Source: Terriglobia bacterium (GTDB taxonomy: Bacteria > Acidobacteriota > Terriglobia > Versatilivoradales > Versatilivoraceae). Taken from it: a stretch of DNA of 64,000 nt. Both the position numbers and the translations under genes were made by a program. The DNA is taken from positions 4,359,136 to 4,423,135 of the forward strand of contig OX638355.1 of NCBI GenBank assembly GCA_951813285.1. The letters are read 5' to 3'. The notes beneath the pieces were generated by a model. It saw only the letters and a program-made list of their open reading frames with translations, did not search any database and was not told the DNA's origin. Below are positions 54,201-63,669 of this stretch, piece after piece. Each line of letters opens with the position of its first letter. The stretch's first letter is position 1.

Positions 54201-55196
54201 ATGCGGCATCAAAGCAAGCCGGCATCGGCCAGGTTCTCAATCGGCGAGCGCCGGACGTTTCTGAAGACGGCCGTCCTGGGAGGAGTGGGACTGGCGGCCG
54301 GGGCGACCCTCCCCTCCGGGAGACTGTCCGCGGCGGCTGCCAAAGCCCCTCGCGACTCGGAGACTCTTGTGGCCACGCTCTACAAGAGCTTGTCGGAGGA
54401 ACAGCGAAAAGCCATGACGTTCCCCTTCGATCATCCCCTTCGTTCCAAGGTGGACAACAACTGGGCGATTACTCCTCACAAGATCAACCGCTTCTACACG
54501 CCCGACCAACAGGCGATGATCCGAGAGATCTTTGAAGGGGTTCACAATCCGGACTACGTGGACAAGGTCATGGAACACATGAAGGAAGATGGCGGGAGTT
54601 TGGGCAACTACTCCATCGCCATCTTTGGGCGACCGGCAACGGGAAAGTTCGAGTTCGTTCTTACCGGACGACACTGCACCATGCGCTGCGACGGCGATTC
54701 GGTGGAAGGAGCCGCTTTTGGGGGCCCGATCTTCTATGGTCATGCAGCCCGCGACTTCTACGAAGCTCCAGACCATCCCGGCAATGTCTACTGGTTCCAG
54801 GCCAAGTCGGCCAACCGGGTATTCCAGGCCCTGGACGCCAAGCAGCGTCAAATGGCCTTGCTCACCGATCCCCGCAAGGAGCAGCAGACTCGAACCGTGA
54901 GACTGGAGGAGGAACTGGCCGGACTGCCCGTTTCGGAAATGAGCCGCGACCAGGTGGAGTTGGTAGAGGAGGTGCTGGCCGACCTGCTGTTGCCCTTTCG
55001 CCGGCCAGACGCCGAGGAGGCCATGCGCTACATCAAGAAGGAGGGAAAGCTGGATGGACTGAGCCTGTCCTTCTACCGTAGCGGCGATGTCGGAAACGAC
55101 GGCATCTGGGACAATTGGCAGCTACAAGGAAGGAACATGGTCTGGTACTTCCGCGGCAGCCCCCACGTGCACGTCTGGGTCAATATCAGGGCTTAA
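54201..55196 (+). CDS. Tat-exported DUF3500 family protein
   Basis: A 331-residue protein with a strong AAGGAGGAG six bases before the ATG at 54201. A twin-arginine leader (ERRTFLKTAVLGGVGLAAGA) predicts export. The body (YKSLSEEQRKAM, NNWAITPHKINR, FVLTGRHCTMRCDGD and FRGSPHVHVWVNI) matches DUF3500, whose members are uncharacterised but often near sugar-dehydrogenase or oxidoreductase genes. A TATAAT at 54138-54143 may be its -10 box. Confidence 0.8.
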   Translation: MRHQSKPASARFSIGERRTFLKTAVLGGVGLAAGATLPSGRLSAAAAKAPRDSETLVATLYKSLSEEQRKAMTFPFDHPLRSKVDNNWAITPHKINRFYTPDQQAMIREIFEGVHNPDYVDKVMEHMKEDGGSLGNYSIAIFGRPATGKFEFVLTGRHCTMRCDGDSVEGAAFGGPIFYGHAARDFYEAPDHPGNVYWFQAKSANRVFQALDAKQRQMALLTDPRKEQQTRTVRLEEELAGLPVSEMSRDQVELVEEVLADLLLPFRRPDAEEAMRYIKKEGKLDGLSLSFYRSGDVGNDGIWDNWQLQGRNMVWYFRGSPHVHVWVNIRA

Positions 55197-55218
55197 CCCG
55201 TTTTTCTCACCGGGGCGC

Positions 55219-56019
55219 CTACCCCTTGAGCTCCTTCCAGAGCGCTTCGTAGTACCGCATCAAGCGAACGCCATCGGAGCTGGCTGGAATCTCGGCCAAG
55301 GTATATCGACGGTAACCCTCCCGGGTGAGCAGGTCGAAGAGTTCCCGCCAAGGGTAGTCCTTCCTCCAAAGTTCCCTGATATGAACATTCCTCAACCAGG
55401 GCTTTAACAGTTCGAAGCTCTTGGCCACCGAACCTTTCTCGACGTCTTCCGGATTCGAATTCCAGCAGACACCGACCATGGGATGATCGGCCAGCTCCAT
55501 AATTCTCCGTACCCGAGCCGGACTGTTTGACTTGGGCCCGTGGACTTCCAGCCAGATTTCCACGCCGTAGCCCCGAGCATGTTGTCCACACTCCCGCAGG
55601 GCCTCCGCAATCTGATTCAGGGTTTGGCTCTCCGGAGCCTCATCGGGAATCCCATTGGGGCGCACCTTCACTCCAAGGGCGCCCACATCGTGGGCCAGTT
55701 CCACAAATTGCTTGGTCTCTTCGATATTTCGGCGGACGACGCTCCCATCGGTGGAGTGGAATTCACAAGCAGTCCCCAGGCTCAGCAGGCGAATGGGAGA
55801 GAATCCAAAACGGCTGGCAACGGCAACGCGCTCTTCCCTGCCCAGATGGGGTTCCACTCCATGCCGGTGGGTCGTGCGCAACTCGACCGCACGGAAGCCC
55901 GTCTCTTCACAGGCCTCGACCAAGGTTGACAGATCCCAGTCCTTTCCCAAATTCCAGGTGACCATTCCCAGTGCGTAGTCGCCGCCACCCAAGGCAGGAT
56001 TGTTCCGACTTGATTCCAT
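55219..56019 (-). CDS. Sugar phosphate isomerase/epimerase (AP endonuclease 2 family)
   Basis: A 266-residue TIM-barrel protein. The pattern WNLGKDWDL, VELRTTHRHGVEP, RPNGIPD, EVHGPKSN, CWNSNPEDV and NVHIREL is that of the AP_endonuc_2 / xylose-isomerase-like class with metal-binding Glu/His residues. Substrate unknown. It starts 22 bases after the Gfo/Idh/MocA gene and is likely in one operon with it. Confidence 0.85.
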   Translation of the reverse strand: MESSRNNPALGGGDYALGMVTWNLGKDWDLSTLVEACEETGFRAVELRTTHRHGVEPHLGREERVAVASRFGFSPIRLLSLGTACEFHSTDGSVVRRNIEETKQFVELAHDVGALGVKVRPNGIPDEAPESQTLNQIAEALRECGQHARGYGVEIWLEVHGPKSNSPARVRRIMELADHPMVGVCWNSNPEDVEKGSVAKSFELLKPWLRNVHIRELWRKDYPWRELFDLLTREGYRRYTLAEIPASSDGVRLMRYYEALWKELKG

Positions 56020-56040
56020 GACACACCTCCCTCAACCGAC

Positions 56041-57012
56041 TCAGAGAACCACAGCCGTACGATACCTCCAAGCGCGCCGGGCGGCTTGCACCACTTCCAT
56101 GGCTCGCAACCCATCCGTTCCCCCCGCCGCAATCCGCGTCCGGCCTCGGACAGCTTCCACGAAATTGGCCAGCATCCGCCCGATCGGCGTCTCAGCAGGC
56201 GAATCGGAATAAGGGGCGGACCCGTCGGAATCCGCGCCCGTAAACAACTCCAGTTCCACGCGCCCCCGGGGACCGCAGATCTCGAGCCACACCGCCCCTG
56301 CAATCCTGACGGCTCCCGGCGGATCCATCAGGCTGGCTTCCATGATGGCTACAGACCCCTGATTCATCTCCAAACGCAGCCACCCTGAACCGTCACCGGC
56401 TTTATCTCCGGAGCCCATGAGCGTCACCAGGGTGAATTCTCCACTCAACAGCCAACGCAGTGAATCGACCAGGGCGGTTCCAGGATGAATCCAGGGGCCG
56501 CCACCGTCCCCGCAAGGATCCCCCGATGAAGACGCGGCGCCTCCCCCTTCTGGCCTGCGGACCCTGACAGTCAGGGGATTTCCCAGCCTTCCCTCCAGGA
56601 TCCGTTTCCTGATCCGGCTGCAAGCCTTGCTCGAGCGGATTGGAAAACAAACCCCGAACAGCACCTCATGGGCCTGAGAAATGGCCCATATCTCGCGGGC
56701 TTCCAGCAACGCTTCCGCGATCGGACTCTCACACAGGATCGCTTTTCCCGCGCGGATGCAATCCACCGCGGTTCCTTTCCGGCAGCCACCGGAATCGCAG
56801 ATAACCATGCCGTCGGCGGGAAATCGCTCCAACAGGTCCCGGTGGTGCGGGAAGGTCGCCACCGCCTGAAGCCACGAGCCCTGATCCGTCCCCGGACGGC
56901 ACTGAGGTTCCACCACGGCCGCAGGCAGGACTTCGGGCATTTGTCCGAGGCATTCCAGGTAGGTCGCGGCAGTTGGGCCGCCAAGGCCAACCAGAGCGAT
57001 TCGAGTGGTCAT
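56041..57012 (-). CDS. Gfo/Idh/MocA family oxidoreductase
   Basis: A 323-residue cytoplasmic-type dehydrogenase with no signal peptide. Rossmann start RIALVGLGGPTAATYL and the ESP motif (ILCESPIAEALLEA), where EKP is usual. Its Cys-rich N-terminal half is unusual. Neighbouring isomerase suggests sugar or inositol catabolism. ffh ends just 3 bases upstream (57016). Confidence 0.83.
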   Translation of the reverse strand: MTTRIALVGLGGPTAATYLECLGQMPEVLPAAVVEPQCRPGTDQGSWLQAVATFPHHRDLLERFPADGMVICDSGGCRKGTAVDCIRAGKAILCESPIAEALLEAREIWAISQAHEVLFGVCFPIRSSKACSRIRKRILEGRLGNPLTVRVRRPEGGGAASSSGDPCGDGGGPWIHPGTALVDSLRWLLSGEFTLVTLMGSGDKAGDGSGWLRLEMNQGSVAIMEASLMDPPGAVRIAGAVWLEICGPRGRVELELFTGADSDGSAPYSDSPAETPIGRMLANFVEAVRGRTRIAAGGTDGLRAMEVVQAARRAWRYRTAVVL

Positions 57013-57015
57013 TGC

Positions 57016-58350
<1,335 letters not shown>

Positions 58351-58374
58351 TCTGCATTCCAATCATCCCTTCCC

Positions 58375-58492
58375 GACCCTGGAATCCCGTCGCGGTTAAC
58401 CTCAACCCCTTAGTGGCCCTTCGTCGTTCTTCGTGGCCCTTCGTGGATTCCTCTTTTTCTTTTGTCCTTTTTCGTTTGTTTCGGACAAAACA
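58375..58492 (+). repeat. Family C composite element, 3' half
   Basis: From CCCTGGAATCCCGTCGCGG through TTAACCTCAACCCC, the four-unit 10-bp block and the CCTCTTTTTCTTTTGTCC tail to TTGTTTCGGAC. It fills the gap between ffh and ymdB. Front part (CATACGAGAGTGAAAC) is missing. Confidence 0.75.
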
Positions 58493-58505
58493 AGGTAAGT
58501 CCCGA

Positions 58506-59309
58506 TCATGGGGACTCCGCCCTGACCGAGAGTCTCTCGATTCCCAGGGCGCGGCCGGTCCCCGTATCGATGTCGACTGCAACCGCGTTGATCCTGACGT
58601 TCTGCTTGGCCGGGCCGAAGCGTGCCGGCATCTGGTCGACAAACTTGGATTGAATGATGCCGGTTTCGACGCCGATGATGGAGTCGTGGGCGCCGGTCAT
58701 CCCGACATCGGTCATGTAGGCCGTCCCCTGGGGCAGCGTGCGCTCGTCGGCGGTGGCCACGTGAGTATGGGTCCCCAACACGGCCGAGACCTTGCCGTCC
58801 AGATACCAACCCATGGCCTGCTTCTCCGCGGTGGCTTCGGCGTGGAAATCCACCAGGATCACCTTGATCTCCGGCGAAAGACTTTCGATCAGGTGCTCGC
58901 CCACGCGGAAAGGGCAATCGGTGGCGGGCATGAACAGTCGACCCTGCAAATTTATCACGGCAAAGGGGATCTGCGTCCGGGTTTCACCCAGAAAGAGGCC
59001 GCTTCCCGGAGTTGTCGGCGGATAGTTGGCCGGACGTAGCAGTCTTGGCTCCTGGTCCAGAAAATCCAGTATCTCCTTGCGGTCCCAGATGTGATTTCCG
59101 GAGGTCAACACCTGCACTCCCATCTCAAGAAACTGGTGGGCCAACGGCGGAGTGATCCCGTGTCCGGCGGCCGAGTTCTCGACGTTGGCCACGCACAGGT
59201 CGATCCGCCGTTCCTCCAGAATCTGGGGCAGGTGGCCCCGAACGGCTTCTCGCCCAGGTCTTCCGAAGACGTCGCCAACAAACAGGATACGCAGGTTCTC
59301 GACAGGCAT
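58506..59309 (-). CDS. ymdB: YmdB-like metallophosphoesterase (TIGR00282)
   Basis: A 267-residue phosphodiesterase. The metal-binding residues expected in the family are in GDVFGRPGR, CVANVENSAAG, TSGNHIWD, DFHAEATAEKQ and GTHTHVATADE. In Bacillus YmdB hydrolyses cyclic nucleotides and controls biofilm genes. Here it follows the 6S RNA region; the usual neighbour rny is missing. Confidence 0.92.
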   Translation of the reverse strand: MPVENLRILFVGDVFGRPGREAVRGHLPQILEERRIDLCVANVENSAAGHGITPPLAHQFLEMGVQVLTSGNHIWDRKEILDFLDQEPRLLRPANYPPTTPGSGLFLGETRTQIPFAVINLQGRLFMPATDCPFRVGEHLIESLSPEIKVILVDFHAEATAEKQAMGWYLDGKVSAVLGTHTHVATADERTLPQGTAYMTDVGMTGAHDSIIGVETGIIQSKFVDQMPARFGPAKQNVRINAVAVDIDTGTGRALGIERLSVRAESP

Positions 59310-59485
59310 GTCTCCCCAACGGGAAGTGACCGATCAGCGGCTTGGCGGGGGTGGCTGGGAAATCCTCGTGACAGCCAGGTGCTTCTGGAGGTCGATGGCC
59401 TCAAGAGAGGTTGCCGGCCTCAGGCTATGATAGACGACAGAGATGGCGATTTCAATTGAAGGGAGGGGGGGCTATGTGGGCAAAG

Positions 59486-59659
59486 AAAAACCCCGCTTTG
59501 CCGTGAGGCACCTTATTTGGACCTGGAGACCAGGTGGGCGCCACTCCTTGAACTTCAGGAAGCTTCACATGGTGAAGCTTACACACCGTCCGAGGATTCA
59601 GGCTCCCGTCAAATAGGTGTTGGTTCAAATAATACATGCCTACACGCACATTGCAGGGC
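59486..59659 (-). ncRNA. ssrS: 6S RNA (ssrS)
   Basis: Downstream of zapA, the place of 6S RNA in many bacteria. A matching promoter stands directly before it. Long outer pairing is visible: on the minus strand AGGCAT (from 59642) and TTATTTG pair with CAAATAA and GTGCCT, then TGCGTG (59648-59643) pairs with CACGGCA (59505-59499). The 3' side of the open middle carries its own small hairpin, ACCTGG-AGA-CCAGGT (59521-59535). The end loop stem is AAGCTTCAC-ATG-GTGAAGCTT (59560-59580). A TTTTT run ends the transcript near 59486. Length about 174 nt. 6S RNA mimics an open promoter to hold RNA polymerase in stationary phase. Confidence 0.8.
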
Positions 59660-59665
59660 GGTAGG

Positions 59666-59695
59666 ATTCTAGTGAATGCCGAATCTCCAGGTCAA
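59666..59695 (-). promoter_or_regulatory. Sigma70 promoter of 6S RNA
   Basis: Minus strand TTGACC (59695-59690), 18-bp spacer, TAGAAT (59671-59666). It sits between zapA and the 6S RNA and predicts a start near 59659. Confidence 0.75.
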
Positions 59696-59752
59696 GCCCC
59701 TATCTTCAGACCTGCCCGCGCGGTGGGGCCCGTCTTTCCGCCGAATCACCTC

Positions 59753-60046
59753 TCATTCCGGAAGCACCGCATCCAGCATTTCGGAGCAGCGGATGCTCTT
59801 GTCCGCGATAGCGGCTTCCACCCGCTCAGTCCGATCCCTTTGCTGAAAGAGCTCATCGGCGATATTCAGCGCCGCCATCACAGCCACCTTGACGGTATCG
59901 ACGGTTTGACTGGACTCTTGGATTTCCCGCATTTTGCCGTCGACATAGACCGAAAGTCGCTCAAGATAGTCCCCGTCAATGGCTCCGGTGACAGCGTAGA
60001 CCCGATCGCAAATCTCAACCCGCGTGACCCCTTTTCCCCTTTGCAT
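59753..60046 (-). CDS. zapA: Cell division protein ZapA
   Basis: A 97-residue FtsZ-bundling protein. VEICDRVYAVTGAIDGDYLERLSVYVDGKMREI and KVAVMAALNIADELF match the ZapA fold. The ATG at 60046 has GGGAGAG 6 bases upstream, so it is preferred to a TTG at 60067. It lies downstream of the ZapB-like gene and upstream of 6S RNA. Confidence 0.92.
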   Translation of the reverse strand: MQRGKGVTRVEICDRVYAVTGAIDGDYLERLSVYVDGKMREIQESSQTVDTVKVAVMAALNIADELFQQRDRTERVEAAIADKSIRCSEMLDAVLPE

Positions 60047-60071
60047 GATTCGCTCTCCCAACGCCAACCGC

Positions 60072-60329
60072 TCACATTTCCCATTGGTCCAAACTGCCCA
60101 GGATCCGCTCGACTTTCTCCTTGATCAGCTCCCGATCCTTTTCAAAATCCGCGACCTCGGACTTCAGCCGATCGTTCTCCGACGACAACTGCTCAACCTC
60201 CGATTTGAGCCTCCGGACTTCACTGTCCAGGGCTTCGTTCTGAACCCGGGTGGCCTTGAACAGCTCCACCATCCGATAGACCCTGCTCTCGAGGTCGGCG
60301 AATTTTTCCAGTCCCTCTCCCACCGTCAT
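60072..60329 (-). CDS. zapB: ZapB-like coiled-coil protein
   Basis: An 85-residue, almost wholly coiled-coil protein (RLKSEVEQLSSENDRLKSEV). Small size, coiled coil and placement directly before zapA match ZapB-type division proteins. Sequence alone cannot separate ZapB from other small coiled coils. Its start overlaps the pheT stop. Confidence 0.7.
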   Translation of the reverse strand: MTVGEGLEKFADLESRVYRMVELFKATRVQNEALDSEVRRLKSEVEQLSSENDRLKSEVADFEKDRELIKEKVERILGSLDQWEM

Positions 60330-62380
60330 CTCCTTAGCTGAGCACCGAACCTGTCCTGGAGCCGGGACAACACCACCTGGTCGAACCGATTGGCATCTTC
60401 CTCCACCAGCGTCCGATCCAGCCTCTGATACACGAGCCTGATCGATATCCCTTTCTTGCCGGCGGACAACCGGCCTCCCTGATACAGGTCAAAGGGGACT
60501 ATGCGTAACAGCTCCTCGATTTGAGTGTCCCAAATGGCCGATTCGATATCCCCATAGGCAATGTCACTGTCCACCACAATGGAGAGGTCTCTCTGGATGG
60601 AAGGGAAACGTGGAATCTGCCTGGCTTTCGGTTCGGACCGCCACAGTGGATGGAGCCGGCTCAAATCGATCTCGGCTGCAAACACCGGCTGTCCTATTTT
60701 ATGGGCTGCGCAAATGTCGGGATTCAGTTGACCGAAACAACCCAGTTCTACGTCCCCGAGCCGAATTTGTCCGGCAGCGCCCGGGCTCCAGTGGGAATCC
60801 ACCCTCTCGCAGCCTTCAAACCGGACAGCCTGCTCCTCAAGAGTCGACGGCTCCAGCAGAGTCTCGATATCCCCTTTCAGGTCAAAGAGCGAGTAAGCCA
60901 CGGCGGCGCCATGAACCGTTTTTTCCTCCAGATTGCCTGTCAACAGCAGACCTACCCTGGACGTCTCTCCGGCCTCTTGCGGCCGGAACCAACCATAGAC
61001 TTTACCGACTTCATGAATCTTGAGGCTTCGCACGCCGCGATTGTAATTCCATGCAAGGGAAGCCAATAGCCCCGGCAAAAGCGAGGTTCTCATGACTCCG
61101 GTCTCAGAGGAGACAGGATTCAACACCGAAATCGCCGGTGTGAGGCTGAACTTGCGATCCTCCCTTGCATCCACCAGGGGATAGGTCAGCGTTTGAGAAT
61201 ACCCCAGGTGCAGCAACCTGTCGGTAACGACCTTCTCGACTCGGTAATCCTGGCGGCGCTGGGCGCCACCCTGCCAGGCAGGCAGGGTGGTGGGCAGGTT
61301 TCCGTAGCCGTGGTGGCGGGCAATCTCCTCGATCAGGTCGATCTCCCGCTCCACGTCCATCCTGGAGGTCGGCAGGGCAACCGTCCAACCTTCAGCTCCA
61401 TTGTCGAGAACCCTGAATTGCAGCGAGTTCAAGATCCTCTCAACCTCGTGGCCGTCAATCTCCAGTGCCAGGAGTCTGGCCAGGCGCGACCGGCGAAGCA
61501 GCACCCGAGGCCTCCTCAAGGGTACGGGGAAATTGTCGAGCGGTCCCTGCAGGATTTCCCCTCCGGCGAGTTCCTGAATCAGTTGAGCGGCCCGGTTGGC
61601 AGCCGCGAGGGTGGCTTCCAGGTCGGCTCCCCGTTCGAAGCGATGAGAGGCCTCCGTATGGATTCCCAGGGCCTTGGAGGTCTTGCGAACCGAAACGGGA
61701 TCGAACCAGGCGCTTTCGACCAATACATCCCTGGTGCTCGGGCCGATTTCGCTATCCCCTCCCCCCATGATTCCGGCCAGCGCCAGTGGCTTGACCGGGT
61801 CGGCGATGAGAAGCATCCCCTCCGTCAGATGGCGTTCAACCCCGTCGAGAGTCGCCAGGCGCTCGCCCTTGCGAGCCCTTCTCACCAGGATCCGCGCGGC
61901 GTGTATCCGGGCAAGGTCGAAGGCATGGGTCGGATGGCCGCTTTCCATCAGCACAAAGTTGGTGGCATCCACGATGTTGTTGATGGGACGAATCCCCAGT
62001 GAGTCCAGCCTATGGCACAGCCAATCCGGAGAGGGCCCCACCCGAACCCCCCGAATCAGCCGCGCCGAGTAGCGGCGACACAGTTGGGGGGACTGGATCT
62101 CGATCGAAGCCTGGCTGGAGGTCGACGGTTGGGACTCGGAAAACTCCACCTGCCTCGACCGAAGGGTCTTCCGATAGAGAGTTGCGATCTCTCTGGCTAC
62201 GCCCCGGTGGCTCAGACAGTCCGGTCGATTGGTGGTCAGCTCGAGCTCCAAAAGAGCGTCCGAGGACCCGGATTCGATGACCTCGGCCACCAGGCCGCAT
62301 TGGGTCAAATCCGCTGCCAGCCGATCGGGCCCGGCCTCGAATTCCACCATTTCTCCAAGCCAGCGATAGCTAACGATCAT
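60326..62380 (-). CDS. pheT: Phenylalanyl-tRNA synthetase beta subunit, lacking the tRNA-binding OB domain
   Basis: A 684-residue subunit, about 110 residues shorter than the usual 790-800. The missing part is the N-terminal EMAP/tRNA-binding OB fold: after VSYRWLGEMVEFEAGPDRLAADL the sequence goes straight to ELELTTNRPDCLSHRGVAREIA. B3/B4 editing-domain parts, the catalytic-like B6/B7 core (RMDVEREIDLIEEIARHHGYGN) and the C-terminal anticodon-binding FDX fold (PRFPSIQRDLSIVVD) remain. It pairs with PheS to charge tRNA-Phe. No frameshift is seen. Confidence 0.95.
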   Translation of the reverse strand: MIVSYRWLGEMVEFEAGPDRLAADLTQCGLVAEVIESGSSDALLELELTTNRPDCLSHRGVAREIATLYRKTLRSRQVEFSESQPSTSSQASIEIQSPQLCRRYSARLIRGVRVGPSPDWLCHRLDSLGIRPINNIVDATNFVLMESGHPTHAFDLARIHAARILVRRARKGERLATLDGVERHLTEGMLLIADPVKPLALAGIMGGGDSEIGPSTRDVLVESAWFDPVSVRKTSKALGIHTEASHRFERGADLEATLAAANRAAQLIQELAGGEILQGPLDNFPVPLRRPRVLLRRSRLARLLALEIDGHEVERILNSLQFRVLDNGAEGWTVALPTSRMDVEREIDLIEEIARHHGYGNLPTTLPAWQGGAQRRQDYRVEKVVTDRLLHLGYSQTLTYPLVDAREDRKFSLTPAISVLNPVSSETGVMRTSLLPGLLASLAWNYNRGVRSLKIHEVGKVYGWFRPQEAGETSRVGLLLTGNLEEKTVHGAAVAYSLFDLKGDIETLLEPSTLEEQAVRFEGCERVDSHWSPGAAGQIRLGDVELGCFGQLNPDICAAHKIGQPVFAAEIDLSRLHPLWRSEPKARQIPRFPSIQRDLSIVVDSDIAYGDIESAIWDTQIEELLRIVPFDLYQGGRLSAGKKGISIRLVYQRLDRTLVEEDANRFDQVVLSRLQDRFGAQLRR

Positions 62381-62391
62381 CGTTCAGCCCC

Positions 62392-62473
62392 GCGGGCTAG
62401 CCCGCATTCAAGTTGCTGAAAATAAATGGACTGTTTTCATGAATCCAGCGACCTGGCGAGAGATGCGGGCTAG
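62392..62473. repeat. Palindromic REP/MITE-like element between pheS and pheT
   Basis: The 11-base arm CTAGCCCGCAT (62397-62407) is perfectly inverted at 62463-62473 (ATGCGGGCTAG), 55 bases apart; the left arm also forms the 14-bp palindrome GCGGGCTAGCCCGC (62392-62405). The element fills nearly the whole gap between pheS and pheT, and its right end holds the pheS stop codon (TAG on the minus strand). Confidence 0.8.
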
Positions 62474-63492
62474 AACTGACGCAGAAAACGCAAATCGTTC
62501 TGGTAGAAGTGCTGAATGTTGTCGACCCCGTACTTGATCATGGCAAAACGCTCGATGCCGACGCCGAAGGCGAATCCGATATACCGTTCAGAGTCGATAC
62601 CCACGTGGCCGAACACTTCCGGGTCTACCATTCCCGCTCCCAATACCTCGATCCAACCTGTCTGCTTGCAGACGCGGCATCCACCGCCCGAACAAAAGGT
62701 GCAGGAGATATCCACCTCTGCGCTGGGCTCGGTAAAGCCGAAGTAGCTGGGGCGAAAGCGGACCTTGGTTCCTTCACTGAAGAAGGCCTTCAGAAAATAC
62801 TCCATCGTTCCCTTGAAATCCCGGAAGGAGAGGTTCTCATCCACGGCCAGACCCTCGACCTGCTGAAAGACGGGGGAATGGGTGGCATCGGGATTGTCCC
62901 TCCGATAGACGGCGCCCGGACAGACGATGCGAAGCGGAGGCCTTAGCCGTTCCATGGTTCGAATCTGCACGGGTGAGGTGTGGGTCCTCAGCAACAGGTT
63001 CTCCGAAACGTAGAAGGTGTCTCCCTGGTCTCTGGCGGGATGATCCTCGGGAATATTCAGGGCTTCGAAGTTGTAATAGGTGGTTTCCAATTCCGGACCA
63101 TCCATAACCGAATAGCCGATGGAGTAGAAAATCTCCTCAATGTCACGCCGCACCCGCGTCAGCGGATGCAGGTGCCCCAGCGCGCGCCGCTTGCCCGGAA
63201 GGGTCAGGTCGAGGGCGACCTCGGCCGGCTCGGCCAGGGTCGACTCCGACTCAATCCTCTGCCTGGCGGCCTCTATGGCGCTTTCGATCCTGGACTTGAA
63301 CTGATTCAGGTTGCGGCCGACCTCTTTCCGATCGGCCACGGCAACAGACTTGAGGCCCTTCATCAGGAGGGTCAACCGCCCTCCCTTCCGGCCCAAGTAG
63401 CGGTCTCGCAGCAATGAAAGCTGTTGCTCGGATCCGGCATCCGCCAAATCGGCGTCGAAGGACTGCTTTAGTGCGGCCAGCTTTTCCAACAT
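62470..63492 (-). CDS. pheS: Phenylalanyl-tRNA synthetase alpha subunit
   Basis: A 340-residue class II synthetase subunit. N-terminal coiled coil (about 1-85), then the catalytic core with TRVRRDIEEIFYSIGY, THTSPVQIRTME, ATHSPVFQQVEGL (motif 2) and FGFTEPSAEVDI, a Cys cluster (CTFCSGGGCRVC) and the motif 3 arginine loop IGFAFGVGIERFAM. AGGAG lies 8 bases before the ATG. A terminator-like hairpin precedes it. Confidence 0.97.
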   Translation of the reverse strand: MLEKLAALKQSFDADLADAGSEQQLSLLRDRYLGRKGGRLTLLMKGLKSVAVADRKEVGRNLNQFKSRIESAIEAARQRIESESTLAEPAEVALDLTLPGKRRALGHLHPLTRVRRDIEEIFYSIGYSVMDGPELETTYYNFEALNIPEDHPARDQGDTFYVSENLLLRTHTSPVQIRTMERLRPPLRIVCPGAVYRRDNPDATHSPVFQQVEGLAVDENLSFRDFKGTMEYFLKAFFSEGTKVRFRPSYFGFTEPSAEVDISCTFCSGGGCRVCKQTGWIEVLGAGMVDPEVFGHVGIDSERYIGFAFGVGIERFAMIKYGVDNIQHFYQNDLRFLRQF

Positions 63493-63528
63493 TCAGGGCT
63501 CCTGTGCCGGCTTCCTGAATGGAAACAG

Positions 63529-63550
63529 AAAAAAAGGGGCTCAAGGCCCC
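63529..63550 (-). terminator. Rho-independent terminator/attenuator between rplT and pheS
   Basis: Minus strand GGGGC (63550-63546), loop CTTGA, GCCCC (63540-63536), then seven T's (63535-63529). The short perfect GC stem with U tract stands 36 bases before the pheS ATG. It may partly end rplT transcripts or attenuate pheST. No Phe-rich leader peptide or T-box is seen. Confidence 0.75.
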
Positions 63551-63669
63551 ACCTGTCACTACACGCAGCCTTCTATTCAGGCACGAGCGCCCCCGCGAGA
63601 CGTCCGGTGCCCCGACTGGCAACGGCATGCCGGTCGAATTCCCCGACACTCGCAACCGCCGAGCCAGCC

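Noticed and set aside
59452-59649. 65-codon minus-strand ORF
   Set aside because: Lies inside the 6S RNA, whose stem positions explain the open frame better.
63493-63669. T-box riboswitch before pheS
   Set aside because: The diagnostic AGGGTGGNACCGCG-type box is absent; only a GC hairpin with T tract is there.
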